In this document: piece after piece, positions 50,776-58,955 of the stretch
Numbering within the stretch: position 1 is the stretch's first letter
How the letters are laid out: every line of letters begins with the position of its first letter
Assembly: GCF_001613545.1 (NCBI RefSeq)
Contig: NZ_BDCO01000003.1
Location: 620,001 to 684,000 of the forward strand
From: Terrimicrobium sacchariphilum
GTDB lineage: Bacteria > Verrucomicrobiota > Verrucomicrobiia > Chthoniobacterales > Terrimicrobiaceae
Direction: 5' to 3'
Length of the DNA stretch: 64,000 nucleotides
The notes under the pieces: generated by a model
Seen by the model: the letters and a program-made list of their open reading frames with translations, nothing else
Databases searched by the model: none
What the model was told of the DNA's origin: nothing
Program-made: the position numbers and the translations under genes

Positions 50776-51477
50776 TCAGGCTTTGATTGCCGTGTAGATG
50801 CTCGCGATACCCAGGCAGAGCCGGTGCTGGGCCATGCCGTGATAACCACAGCGCTGGAGCAGGGAAAACATCTGCTCATCACGCGGGAAGCTCTCGATCG
50901 AGGTGCCGAGATATTCGTACGCCTCCTTGTTGCCCGTGATGGCAGCGGCAAAGCGTGGCAGCACATTGTGCAAATAGAGGCGATAGGCAGAGCGAATCGG
51001 CGCGACCGGAGGCATCGAGAAATCCATCACCAGCAGGAACCCGCCGGGGCGAAGCACACGGTTCATTTCGCGCAGGGCGCCTTCCCAGGAGGCCATGTTG
51101 CGCAGGCCAAAAGCCACCGTGAGTGCGTCGAAGGTTCCGTCGCGAAAGGGAAGGTTCAAACCATCTGCCTGGATGAGTGCCGGAACATTTTTCCCCCGCG
51201 CGACCTCGAGCATAGGCAGGCAAAAATCCGCGCCCACGATTTCTGCCCTGGGATTGGCCGAGGCGAGGGCTTTCGCCAAATCGCCGCTGCCGGTCGCGAG
51301 ATCGAGGATGCGAGTCGGTCGGGTGGCGGCGACGAGATTGGCGGCCTTGGCGCGCCAGAGAAAATCAAATCCGCCGCTCAGGAGGTGATTGGCGAGGTCG
51401 TATCGGCCCGCGATGGCCGAGAAGGTCTTGCGGACAAAGCCGGGATTCTGTTGTGGAAGCGTAGGTTGGATCGCCAT
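50776..51477 (-). CDS. ubiE: Demethylmenaquinone/ubiquinone methyltransferase
   Basis: 233 residues from ATG 51477. Upstream in-frame codons to 51609 belong to the neighbouring tRNA-Leu and are not part of the gene. The SAM-binding motif is present ([20 protein letters not shown]), with the UbiE/MenG signatures [20 protein letters not shown] near the start, [19 protein letters not shown] in the middle and [17 protein letters not shown] late. It transfers a methyl group to the quinone ring in the last step of menaquinone synthesis (menaquinone being the likely quinone here). It is upstream of no clear partner and stands alone. Confidence 0.92.
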   Translation of the reverse strand: MAIQPTLPQQNPGFVRKTFSAIAGRYDLANHLLSGGFDFLWRAKAANLVAATRPTRILDLATGSGDLAKALASANPRAEIVGADFCLPMLEVARGKNVPALIQADGLNLPFRDGTFDALTVAFGLRNMASWEGALREMNRVLRPGGFLLVMDFSMPPVAPIRSAYRLYLHNVLPRFAAAITGNKEAYEYLGTSIESFPRDEQMFSLLQRCGYHGMAQHRLCLGIASIYTAIKA

Positions 51478-51530
51478 CGAGTTTCGATGCCTCCGGCAGG
51501 CGGGCTCCCGCCGAATTTCTCGGCTGGGAG

Positions 51531-51615
51531 TGGTGCTCACGAGAGGATTCGAACCTCCAAGGGTTTCCCCATACGCTCCTGAGGCGTACGCGTCTGCCAG
51601 TTCCGCCACGTGAGC
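51531..51615 (-). tRNA. tRNA-Leu (anticodon CAG)
   Basis: 85 bases on the minus strand, including an encoded CCA. Acceptor GCTCACG pairs with CGTGAGC, the anticodon stem TACGC/GCGTA encloses CTCAGGA with anticodon CAG, and a long variable arm marks a type II tRNA. The T-arm reads GGTTCGAATCC. It is the only tRNA in the window with CCA encoded. Confidence 0.97.
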
Positions 51616-51724
51616 AGATTGAACGAATAGAATTGCTCCACTGTCTCACGGTGTAAATCGGAAAATTCAATTTTCCACTCGCCTTGATTTTCTGGGCATG
51701 CCAAACAAACTGAACTCCATTTCA

Positions 51725-52906
51725 ATGAAGAAATCCCTCTCCCTCGTGTTGTGCTCGGCTACGGCCGCCGCCGCCACGCTCGCCATGACCTCCTGCAAGC
51801 CGTCCCAGCCTGCGGCCTCCGAACCCGCCGCAGCACCTTCCGCCACCCCGGTTGCAGCGGCTGCCAGCCCCGCCCCGGCTGCCTCCGCGACTCCCGCGGA
51901 TGCGAGCGCCCCGGTTTCGCCCCTCGGTCTGAAGGACCCGGTTGCCGTCGTAAATGGGGAGCCGATTTCGCTCAAGGAGCTTCAGGAAGCCTTTGAGACT
52001 GCGGTGAAATCCTCCGGGGTTGATGCCGCCAGCCTCACCGATGCCCAAAAAATCGAGGGCTATCATCAGCTCCTCGATGAGCTGATCGTTGACAAGCTCA
52101 TCGCCAAGCAGGCGGCTAGCGTGGAGATCAGCCAGGCTGACGTCGACGCCGAGGTGGCCAAGATCAAGAAGCAATTCCCGACCGAGGAAGACTTCAACAA
52201 GCAACTCGCCCAGGTCGGCCAGTCGCCGGAAAAGGTGAACGAGACGATCAAGAAAATGCTCCAGCAGCAGCGCTGGGTGGAGAGCCAGGTCGCCGACAAG
52301 GTCGCCGTGACCCCGGAAGACGCCCAGAAGTTCTACAACGACAACAAGCAGGAGTTTAAGGAAGACGCCTCCGTGCGCGCCAGCCACATCCTTATCCGTG
52401 TCGATGAAAATGCTCCCGAAGATGTCGTGAAGCAGAAGCAGGCCGAGGCTGCCAAGGTCGCCGCTCTCGCCTCGAAGAAGGGCGCTGATTTTGCCGCCCT
52501 CGCCAAGCAGTACTCCGAAGAGCCCGGCGCCAAGGATTCCGGTGGTGATCTCGATTTCTTCACCAAAGACCGCATGGTTCCGGAGTTTGCCGAAGCCGCC
52601 TTCAGCCAGAAAGTCGGTCAGGTGAGTCAGCCCGTGCGTACGCAATTCGGCTGGCACGTTATCAAGGTGACCGATACCAAGCCGGCCCGGGTGCTCTCGT
52701 TTGACGAGGTGAAGGGTGACCTGACGAACTATCTCAAGCGCAACAAGCAGCGTGAAGCGGTCCAGAACCTGATCAAGGGACTTCGCGACGGTGCCAAGGT
52801 GGAAAACAACCTCCCGCCTGCTCCGGAAGCACCGGCCGCCCCGGCTGATGCGGTTACAGTTCCTACAGTGGATCCAGCCAAGGCCCCCGGAGGCATCAAT
52901 CCGTAA
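51725..52906 (+). CDS. Parvulin-type peptidyl-prolyl isomerase lipoprotein (SurA/PrsA-like)
   Basis: 393 residues from ATG 51725 (ATG 51698 is an alternative). A lipoprotein signal ends in TLAMTSC; an Ala/Pro-rich linker (~50 residues) follows. The chaperone N-domain (VAVVNGEPISLKELQEAFET and a helical region to ~200) is of the SurA/PrsA type. One parvulin domain follows (VRASHILIRVDENAPEDVVK, FAALAKQYSEEPGAKDSGGD, GWHVIKVTDTKP). It probably folds outer-membrane proteins such as the autotransporter. It heads a four-gene run with 3-, 1- and overlapping-base junctions, ending in a second, cyclophilin-type isomerase. Confidence 0.9.
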   Translation: MKKSLSLVLCSATAAAATLAMTSCKPSQPAASEPAAAPSATPVAAAASPAPAASATPADASAPVSPLGLKDPVAVVNGEPISLKELQEAFETAVKSSGVDAASLTDAQKIEGYHQLLDELIVDKLIAKQAASVEISQADVDAEVAKIKKQFPTEEDFNKQLAQVGQSPEKVNETIKKMLQQQRWVESQVADKVAVTPEDAQKFYNDNKQEFKEDASVRASHILIRVDENAPEDVVKQKQAEAAKVAALASKKGADFAALAKQYSEEPGAKDSGGDLDFFTKDRMVPEFAEAAFSQKVGQVSQPVRTQFGWHVIKVTDTKPARVLSFDEVKGDLTNYLKRNKQREAVQNLIKGLRDGAKVENNLPPAPEAPAAPADAVTVPTVDPAKAPGGINP

Positions 52907-52909
52907 GCA

Positions 52910-53887
52910 ATGGCTCGCTCGGCGAAACCCAACGTAGGAGTCATCGGCCTCGGGCTGATCGGCTCCCGCGTGGCAGCAAATCTCCGCAAGGCCGGTTATC
53001 AGGTGTGGGTGTGGAGTCGCTCACCGCGACCGGAGCCCAACTTCCTCTCATCGGCGGCGGAGGTGGCTGAGTCCGCCAAGCAAATCCAAATCTTTGTTTC
53101 CGACGGAGCCGCCTTGCTCGAAACGGTCAAGGCGATGGCTCCGGCGCTCGGGCCGGAGCACGTGGTGATCAATCACACCACGGTCTCCCCGGCTGAGACG
53201 GTGGCAGCTTCGCACGTTGTGCAGGAGCGTCATGCCAAGTACCTCGATGCCCCGTTTACCGGGAGTCGCGATGCCGCAGCCGCCGGTCAGATTGTTTTCT
53301 ATATCGGCGGAGACGCTGGCGCCTTGGAAAAAGTCCGCCCGCAGCTCGAGGTGAATGCCAAGGCGATCCTTCCTGTCGGGGAGATCGGCCAGGCCGCGGC
53401 TCTCAAGATCGCGATGAATGTCATCATCGCGGTTTCCACGGCCGCGTACTCCGAGGCGCTCGCCATCATCGACCGCAGCGGCATCCCGCTGTACAAACTC
53501 GGTGAGGCATTCCAGTTACACGGCGCCAATTCCGCTCTCGGCAACATGAAGCTACCCGGCATGATCAAGGGCAACTTCGAGCCAAGTTTCGCGCTCAAGC
53601 ATATGTTCAAGGACGTGCAGATCGCGCTGAACATGGCCTCCGAGTACGGCATTGATCTTCCGGCATCCACGGCATTTGCCGGTTCGGCGATGTCCGGCCT
53701 TCAAAGCGGCTGGGCCGAGGAGGACTTCACCGTTCTTGCCCGCCAGTACGGCTTTCCCAATTCCGACCACGAGATTCCCGAGGGGACATTCCCATCCGGT
53801 GGCGCGCAGGCAGATCATGGCGCGACCGCCCCGGCGGCTGCTCAGCCCAAGAAGGGGATTTTCCCGCTCTTTGGACCGAAGAGCTAG
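52910..53887 (+). CDS. 3-hydroxyisobutyrate-dehydrogenase-type NAD(P)-dependent oxidoreductase
   Basis: 325 residues. The dinucleotide-binding motif GVIGLGLIGSRVAANLRKAG opens the protein. The family signatures follow (DAPFTGSRDAAAAGQIVFYI, ALKIAMNVIIAVSTAAYSEA with the catalytic lysine-containing KIAMN helix, and GFEPSFALKHMFKDVQIALN). The protein is in the beta-hydroxyacid dehydrogenase group; the substrate (3-hydroxyisobutyrate, glyoxylate/succinic semialdehyde, tartronate) is not clear. The C-terminal 30 residues are Pro/Ala-rich and likely disordered. It follows the parvulin gene by three bases. Confidence 0.87.
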   Translation: MARSAKPNVGVIGLGLIGSRVAANLRKAGYQVWVWSRSPRPEPNFLSSAAEVAESAKQIQIFVSDGAALLETVKAMAPALGPEHVVINHTTVSPAETVAASHVVQERHAKYLDAPFTGSRDAAAAGQIVFYIGGDAGALEKVRPQLEVNAKAILPVGEIGQAAALKIAMNVIIAVSTAAYSEALAIIDRSGIPLYKLGEAFQLHGANSALGNMKLPGMIKGNFEPSFALKHMFKDVQIALNMASEYGIDLPASTAFAGSAMSGLQSGWAEEDFTVLARQYGFPNSDHEIPEGTFPSGGAQADHGATAPAAAQPKKGIFPLFGPKS

Positions 53888-53888
53888 C

Positions 53889-54737
53889 ATGGCCGACGAG
53901 GCGAGCTTTTCAGTCCCGCAAGGGTATTTCGCACTTTCAGGACTCGGTCGCATCCGTGTGACGGGTGCCGATCGCCTGCGCTATCTCAACGGCCAGACGA
54001 GCAACGATCTCCGCAAGCTCCAGCCGGGATCGGCGCTGGGCGCTCTCGTGTTGACGGCCAAGGGAAAAATCTGTGCTCCCGTGCAGATATGGGAGGATGA
54101 TGATGCTCACATCATCGAGACTGTCTCCGCGCTCTCGGAGACCCTGCTCGCCCGCCTCGAGCGATATGCCATCGCCGACGACGTGAGCTTTGAACTCATG
54201 GAGTCCCCTCGTGGTTGGCATGTTATCGGGACGACCAGCGACGGATTGCGGATCAGTCGCCTTGGCGAATCAGGCGTAGATGTCTCCACGCCGCCCGCAG
54301 GCCTTCAGGAGTTTTCCGCCGACGAGGTGGAGCGCCTGCGCATCCTCCGTGGCATTCCGGCCTGGGGAGCGGAAATCGATGAGGATACCCTTCCTCAGGA
54401 GGCGCGGCTAGATGCCACTGCTGTGGATTTTCATAAGGGCTGCTATGTCGGGCAGGAAGTGGTTTCCCGCCTGCGCAGTGTTGGAAGAGTCAACGAGATC
54501 CTCACTCTCTTCCACGGGGACATTTCCCTTCCGTCTGGACGCCGCCCGTGGAAATTGGCCGATTCCCAAGGGGCAAACACGGCGCGCCTCACCAGCATCG
54601 CACCTGCGTCCCCGCCTTTTTGTGCCCTCGGTTATGTCTCTACTCGATCCGAAGAGAAGGTTTTCTCAGTGCTGGATGAAACTGGGGCTTGCCTTGGCCG
54701 CGTGGAAAAGACTGAATTCCCCCTTACTCTCGAATGA
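53889..54737 (+). CDS. ygfZ: YgfZ/GcvT-like folate-binding protein
   Basis: 282 residues, ATG one base after the previous stop. The YgfZ signature is present: FHKGCYVGQEVVSRLRSVGR, with the conserved Cys of KGCYxGQE. N-terminal blocks (LSGLGRIRVTGADRLRYLNG and QTSNDLRKL) and RLDATAVDFHK are also family-typical. YgfZ binds tetrahydrofolate and supports iron-sulfur cluster enzymes. Last-but-one gene in the isomerase-flanked run; it overlaps the cyclophilin gene by four bases. Confidence 0.88.
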   Translation: MADEASFSVPQGYFALSGLGRIRVTGADRLRYLNGQTSNDLRKLQPGSALGALVLTAKGKICAPVQIWEDDDAHIIETVSALSETLLARLERYAIADDVSFELMESPRGWHVIGTTSDGLRISRLGESGVDVSTPPAGLQEFSADEVERLRILRGIPAWGAEIDEDTLPQEARLDATAVDFHKGCYVGQEVVSRLRSVGRVNEILTLFHGDISLPSGRRPWKLADSQGANTARLTSIAPASPPFCALGYVSTRSEEKVFSVLDETGACLGRVEKTEFPLTLE

Positions 54738-55336
54738 AGCTCCATCTGATCGTTGCCGCGCTCGTCGTTGGCTTTCTCACCGCCTCTCACGCCCAAACCC
54801 TGGGACCTGAGGTTGCGGTCATGCAGATCCGTATCGGTAAGGAAAAGCAGCGTCAGCAAGTCGTGATCGGCCTCTACGACCAGGATGCGCCCCTCACCGT
54901 GGCAAATTTCAAAGACCTTTGCCGCCGCAATTTCTACCGCGGAATGCGTTTTCACCGGGCCTTCCCAGGCGCCCTCGTGCAGACTGGCGACCCGTACAGC
55001 CGTCACGGCGATAATGACCGCTCCGGCACAGGCGGCCCGGGTTACACCGTGCCTGCCGAGATCAAACGCAATAACGTCCGTGGCTCCGTAGGTACTTCCC
55101 GTCTGCCCGACAACGTCAACCCGGCGAAGGCCTCCAATGGCAGCCAAATCTATTTTGCTCTCACGTCCCTCCCGAAACTCGACGGAAAAAACACCGTTTT
55201 CGGGGAAGTCCTCGAGGGATTGGACGTTTTGGAGGCAATCAGCAATCAACCGACAGATAGTAACGATTTTCCATTGGCAAAGATCATAATAGAGTCTATT
55301 ACCATCCAACCGCGCTTCGCCGGACAGGCGAGGTAG
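54734..55336 (+). CDS. Secreted cyclophilin-type peptidyl-prolyl isomerase
   Basis: 200 residues with a signal peptide (MKLHLIVAALVVGFLTASHA). The cyclophilin domain is of the short bacterial type: VVIGLYDQDAPLTVANFKDL, the catalytic FYRGMRFHRAFPGALVQTGD, GTGGPGYTVPAEI, and GSQIYFALTSLPKLDGKNTV with FGEVLEGLDVL. Catalytic Arg and the substrate-loop residues are present. Periplasmic, so it can act on exported proteins together with the parvulin lipoprotein three genes upstream. ATG overlaps the ygfZ stop (ATGA). Confidence 0.93.
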   Translation: MKLHLIVAALVVGFLTASHAQTLGPEVAVMQIRIGKEKQRQQVVIGLYDQDAPLTVANFKDLCRRNFYRGMRFHRAFPGALVQTGDPYSRHGDNDRSGTGGPGYTVPAEIKRNNVRGSVGTSRLPDNVNPAKASNGSQIYFALTSLPKLDGKNTVFGEVLEGLDVLEAISNQPTDSNDFPLAKIIIESITIQPRFAGQAR

Positions 55337-55365
55337 TAACCTTCAGCGCGGAGGCTTTCCCAAAC

Positions 55366-55448
55366 GGGTAGGTACCGAAGTGGCCAAACGGGGCGGACTG
55401 TAAATCCGCTGGCTTACGCCTTCAGTGGTTCGAATCCACTCCTGCCCA
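55366..55448 (+). tRNA. tRNA-Tyr (anticodon GTA)
   Basis: 83 bases, type II with a long variable arm. Acceptor GGGTAGG pairs with CCTGCCC (one T-G pair), anticodon loop CTGTAAA gives GTA, and the T-arm contains GGTTCGAATCC. CCA is not encoded. It starts 30 bases after the cyclophilin gene and is followed by an unusually structured non-coding interval. Confidence 0.96.
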
Positions 55449-55451
55449 TTT

Positions 55452-55985
55452 CCCCTTAAGTCTGATAAATCGAGATTTAAGGGGGTGAAGAGAGATCTCT
55501 TCACGTCTCGCCTTGAGCTCTTTTGGGGGTTCTTTCCAGAAGTTTCCAGACTGGAAACGATGCCGGGGAGACCGTTTCCAGAGACAACGCGATCGTCTGT
55601 CTGTGGGTCCTATAAGTGATGGCTTTCAGGAGAGATTATCTCCGTTCGGGAAGGACGCTTTCTGTCCCTGCCGCCGAGAAGTGCTGGAATCTGGATTGAG
55701 TTCCCTGAATAGACGCATTTGTCTAGTCGCACCTCCGAAGCGATAACCTCTGAGCTTCTTCCCCGCCTGCGCAGTGGGCTTTATTGCTCCGATTTCGTTC
55801 TTATCTCCTGTCCATCATCGTTGGGGGGCGATATCTGACGCGTAAACTCCCACAAGCGCCACTTAAGCCCCACACCTTTTCCCGAAAAGGTGCGCGTCGA
55901 TAGACTTTTCTACCCCAAAAGAAAGTCTCTTTTATTTAGGGTTTCCATTGCTTGGTTTGATCCACTTAATGCCGCAATAAGTGGA
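55452..55985. other. Hairpin-rich non-coding interval downstream of tRNA-Tyr
   Basis: There is no supportable gene between 55449 and 56110. The DNA is full of perfect inverted repeats: 55452-55484 (12-bp stem, CCCCTTAAGTCT against AGATTTAAGGGG with one or two wobbles, 9-base loop), 55485-55504 directly abutting (GTGAAGAG/CTCTTCAC around AGAT), 55542-55558 (GTTTCCAG/CTGGAAAC with one central base), 55873-55892 (CACCTTTT/AAAAGGTG around CCCG) and 55961-55985 (TCCACTTA/TAAGTGGA). TTTCCAG occurs three times on the plus strand (55533, 55543, 55575) and once inverted (55551). This may be a structured small RNA, a REP-like element or a protein-binding cluster. Confidence 0.6.
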
Positions 55986-56110
55986 CCGTTCCATTGTGAT
56001 CACCCTCTCGTCTTGATTCATTCACCCTGAACCCGGTCCATTTGGCCACCATGGCATGTTGGGCGCCAGTCCAGACTCCCAGGTATCGATCAGGTCGGGT
56101 TCTTGACGCT

Positions 56111-58408
56111 CTAGTCGTCCTGTTTTTCGTGAGTGCGCTGCTCGAAGATGGCCTTGTCGGCAAGGGAGACGTGACCATCGACCATGCCGTTGTCGAGCGG
56201 GTTGTCGACACGTGAGGCGAGATCGCGGAAGAGCCGACGGATGTCGATGACGCCTCCGATGAAGAACCAGAAAGTAGAGATGATACCGACGATGCCCGTC
56301 ACGAGGAGGCTGGTGATGAAGAAATAGGTGCTCCACCATTCCTGCGGCCAGGGGGAGATGGCATTCCAGATCAGAACGGCGACGAAACAGAGGCCGAACT
56401 TATAGACGATGGCATATCCCACCACGGACCAGGCGATCACCTTGTCGCCGAGGGTGTACTCGGGAGTGATGCCGATGAGCTTCTGGAGCGCATTGCGGAA
56501 CGTCCACTTGAAGGGCGCTTTGAACTCGCCCGCCACGTCGTAAACGCCGCGATGGAGGAGGCGATCGAGGTTGTAGGGTTGCTTCTGCGTGAGGAATGAA
56601 CCGATGACGTAAGCGGCGATGCCGATAACCATCGACATGAAGTACAACTCGTAGGAGTTGATGGGGAACTTCACGGGATTCATCTCCCAGACGATGTAGG
56701 GATTGAAGGGCTGGGAGACCGTGTGGAGCAGATTGCCGACGGCGAGATCCCATCCATTCGATTGCAGCCAGGGGTAGACGGTTTCGGCCCAGTTGCGCTG
56801 GAGGAAGAGCCCGACGATGGAAAGTCCCGAGCCAAAGATCAGCGAGCAAAATGCCCCGGTGGTGGTGCCAAAGCGGCTGTAGAGGCCGAAGATCATGATG
56901 GGACCGGCGCCGCCGAGCCAGATGGCGGTCATGATCGTGGTGAACATCTGGATGTAGTCGATCTGGACGAAGAACAGCGAGACGATGAAGAAAAAGACGC
57001 AGACGCCCGTCGAGACCAGCCGGATGACCAGCAGGTGCTGCTTGGGCGTAAACGGCGTTTTTCGAAACGGCATGATCACGTCCTGCACGATGGTCGAGGA
57101 GGCGTTGAAGACGCGCGAGTCGTCCGTTGAGAGCATCAGCATGATGACCAGCAGGCAGAAGAGTCCCATCAGCCCGATGGGCAGGATGTTATGCAGCGCG
57201 ACCGGCAGCATCATTTGATGATAAAGGGTACGGAACTTCTGGAACTGGAGGTTTCCTTCCGGCGTCCCCGCGAGAGTCTCGTGGGCGGCGGTCATGAAGG
57301 GCGTGTCGATGTTCTCTTCGCGGGAAAGCGGCGCGTCGACGCCGATCTCCTGGCGGTGAACGGGAATGGCGCTCAGGCGTGCATCGAGAAGCGAACGGGT
57401 CTTGGGATCGGCGACAGCCTCCTCGGCGACCTTCTGGCTGAGTTGCTGGCGGATGCCGTGAGCCTGGTCGGCGAATTTCTGATGCGCCATGAGGGCGATG
57501 ACCATCACCGCCACGAGGAGCAGCATGAGGTTGGAGTACAGCGAGCGCCACGTGCCGAGGATGCCGGCCATCTTTTGCTCGTGGGGGGTGCGACCGCAGT
57601 TGGAGGTATCGTTGCCGATCCAGCTCGCACGATTGAGGATGCTGCCCATGATCGTGACGAAGAGGGCGAAGATGTTGAAGTCGCGCAGCTTCTCGATGTC
57701 GAAGGGATTGATGAAACTCTCGCCCGGCGCTCGATCCATCATCACGGGAGCGATGGCGTCATTCCATCCAAACTTCAGGAAGATATACCCGGCGATGATG
57801 ACAAAGATCGGGTAGCTCATGAGCCCCTGAAAGGCGTCGGAGATCAACAGCGAGATGCGTCCTCCCGGCCAGATGACCACCATGCACAGGCACAAAGAGA
57901 AGCCGACGAGCAGACCGAAGGTCGGCAGCGGGATGCCTGCGATCATGACCTTGTGGGGCAGGCCAAGGAAATAGATGAAGAAATTCGCCGCGACCGCTGG
58001 CCCGATCGCATTGGTGAGCATCTCGGAGATTGTGCGCAGGCCCGCCGCTATGATGCGGAAAGAGCGGCTGTAACGGATTTCCAGGAACTGGCCGATGGAA
58101 AGCGAGCGTGTCTCGCGAAACCGATATACGCAGAATCCCGTAAGGCCCATGATGATGCCCACGGGAACAGTCAAATACTCCCAGAAGGTGAGCGCGTAGC
58201 CCACCTGGTACTTGGCCTCCACCAGCGCGACCAGGGTGATGATGCCCAGGCCTGACGTCATGTCTCCCGCCGAGAGCACGTAGCGCCCGGCCGTACGGCC
58301 TGCCGCGAGAAAATCAGCGACGCCCCGCACGTAGCGCTTCGAGTACACGGATAACCAGAGAATCCCGGTCACGGGAACAATGACGATGAGCCAGTCAATA
58401 AAATGCAT
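56111..58408 (-). CDS. Large sodium:solute symporter (SSS) family transporter
   Basis: 765 residues, longer than the usual ~500-550. Twelve or more helices can be traced, starting WLIVIVPVTGILWLSVYSKR and with the family pattern RYVRGVADFLAAGRTAGRYV, SAGDMTSGLGIITLVALVEA, SIGQFLEIRYSRSFRIIA and DSRVFNASSTIVQDVIMPF. Extra length comes from a hydrophilic loop of ~95 residues around 315-410 (QLSQKVAEEAVADPKTRSLL, FMTAAHETLAGTPEGNLQFQ) and a C-terminal part with three more helices plus a charged tail. Substrate not determinable; long verrucomicrobial SSS members often sit near sugar-use genes, but none is adjacent here. Confidence 0.88.
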   Translation of the reverse strand: MHFIDWLIVIVPVTGILWLSVYSKRYVRGVADFLAAGRTAGRYVLSAGDMTSGLGIITLVALVEAKYQVGYALTFWEYLTVPVGIIMGLTGFCVYRFRETRSLSIGQFLEIRYSRSFRIIAAGLRTISEMLTNAIGPAVAANFFIYFLGLPHKVMIAGIPLPTFGLLVGFSLCLCMVVIWPGGRISLLISDAFQGLMSYPIFVIIAGYIFLKFGWNDAIAPVMMDRAPGESFINPFDIEKLRDFNIFALFVTIMGSILNRASWIGNDTSNCGRTPHEQKMAGILGTWRSLYSNLMLLLVAVMVIALMAHQKFADQAHGIRQQLSQKVAEEAVADPKTRSLLDARLSAIPVHRQEIGVDAPLSREENIDTPFMTAAHETLAGTPEGNLQFQKFRTLYHQMMLPVALHNILPIGLMGLFCLLVIMLMLSTDDSRVFNASSTIVQDVIMPFRKTPFTPKQHLLVIRLVSTGVCVFFFIVSLFFVQIDYIQMFTTIMTAIWLGGAGPIMIFGLYSRFGTTTGAFCSLIFGSGLSIVGLFLQRNWAETVYPWLQSNGWDLAVGNLLHTVSQPFNPYIVWEMNPVKFPINSYELYFMSMVIGIAAYVIGSFLTQKQPYNLDRLLHRGVYDVAGEFKAPFKWTFRNALQKLIGITPEYTLGDKVIAWSVVGYAIVYKFGLCFVAVLIWNAISPWPQEWWSTYFFITSLLVTGIVGIISTFWFFIGGVIDIRRLFRDLASRVDNPLDNGMVDGHVSLADKAIFEQRTHEKQDD

Positions 58409-58867
58409 CGGTATCTGGAGGCGGTGATTCTACGGGTTAACGGAGCGGACGCGTATTGGGGTTCTCCCTGTTCCCGAGGATTCTCTAGAAGATATTTTTC
58501 GAGATGTCTGGGGGATCGGGGGTGGTTGCGCCGGAAAATAGGGTAGTCACCCTTTTGGTGCAAGTAGGGAGGCTGCAAAAAGCGCTTTCTTGGCGTACCA
58601 AATTGAAGTTTTCCTGGGGAGCTCAGCCATAGGTGTACAGTCTTTAACGCTTTGCCAATCAGGTTGATATTCAGGCTGACCGTCACCGGCAAGCCAGGGC
58701 GGGATTTGCATGACCTTTTCCCGCTGGCTGGTGACCCGTTTCATTCTGAGAAGTTCGGAAATTTTCCTGAAAACCGCTGTGAAGCGACTCCAAGTTCAAG
58801 AGATTGGAGTGAAGGATACCCTCTGGGAGGGATCTCAGAACTTCCTTATCTGAAAAGAATAAGATGG
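58409..58867. other. Intergenic interval between SSS transporter and tRNA-Cys
   Basis: No gene was found in these 459 bases. It must hold the promoter of the transporter gene (minus strand). The only marked feature is the long inverted repeat at 58682-58735. Confidence 0.6.
58682..58735. repeat. Long interrupted inverted repeat
   Basis: GTCACC (58682-58687) pairs with GGTGAC (58730-58735), AGCCAG (58692-58697) with CTGGCT (58124 offset positions 58724-58729), and CGGGA (58700-58704) with TCCCG (58719-58723). Two small bulges (4 and 2 bases) occur only on the 5' side; 17 pairs in total around a 14-base loop. It could fold as RNA on either strand; no T-run follows. Confidence 0.55.
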
Positions 58868-58939
58868 AGGCGGGGGTCGGAATCGAACCGACGCATGGGG
58901 CTTTTGCAGAGCCCGGCCTTACCACTTGGCTACCCCGCC
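58868..58939 (-). tRNA. tRNA-Cys (anticodon GCA), copy 2
   Basis: 72 bases on the minus strand. Acceptor GGCGGGG/CCCCGCC, anticodon stem GGGCT/AGCCC around CTGCAAA (anticodon GCA), T-arm GTCGG/CCGAC with TTCGATT, discriminator T. CCA is not encoded. Acceptor and T stems differ from those of copy 1 at 9563-9634, so the genes are not a recent duplication. Confidence 0.96.
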
Positions 58940-58955
58940 GTTGGGATAAGAACGG

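Noticed and set aside
51478-51609. Extension of ubiE to a start at 51609
   Set aside because: The added codons overlap tRNA-Leu (51531-51615); the ubiE-like sequence begins at ATG 51477.
55449-56110. Integration site scar from tRNA-Tyr
   Set aside because: No second copy of the tRNA 3' end and no integrase were found; the hairpins are better described directly.
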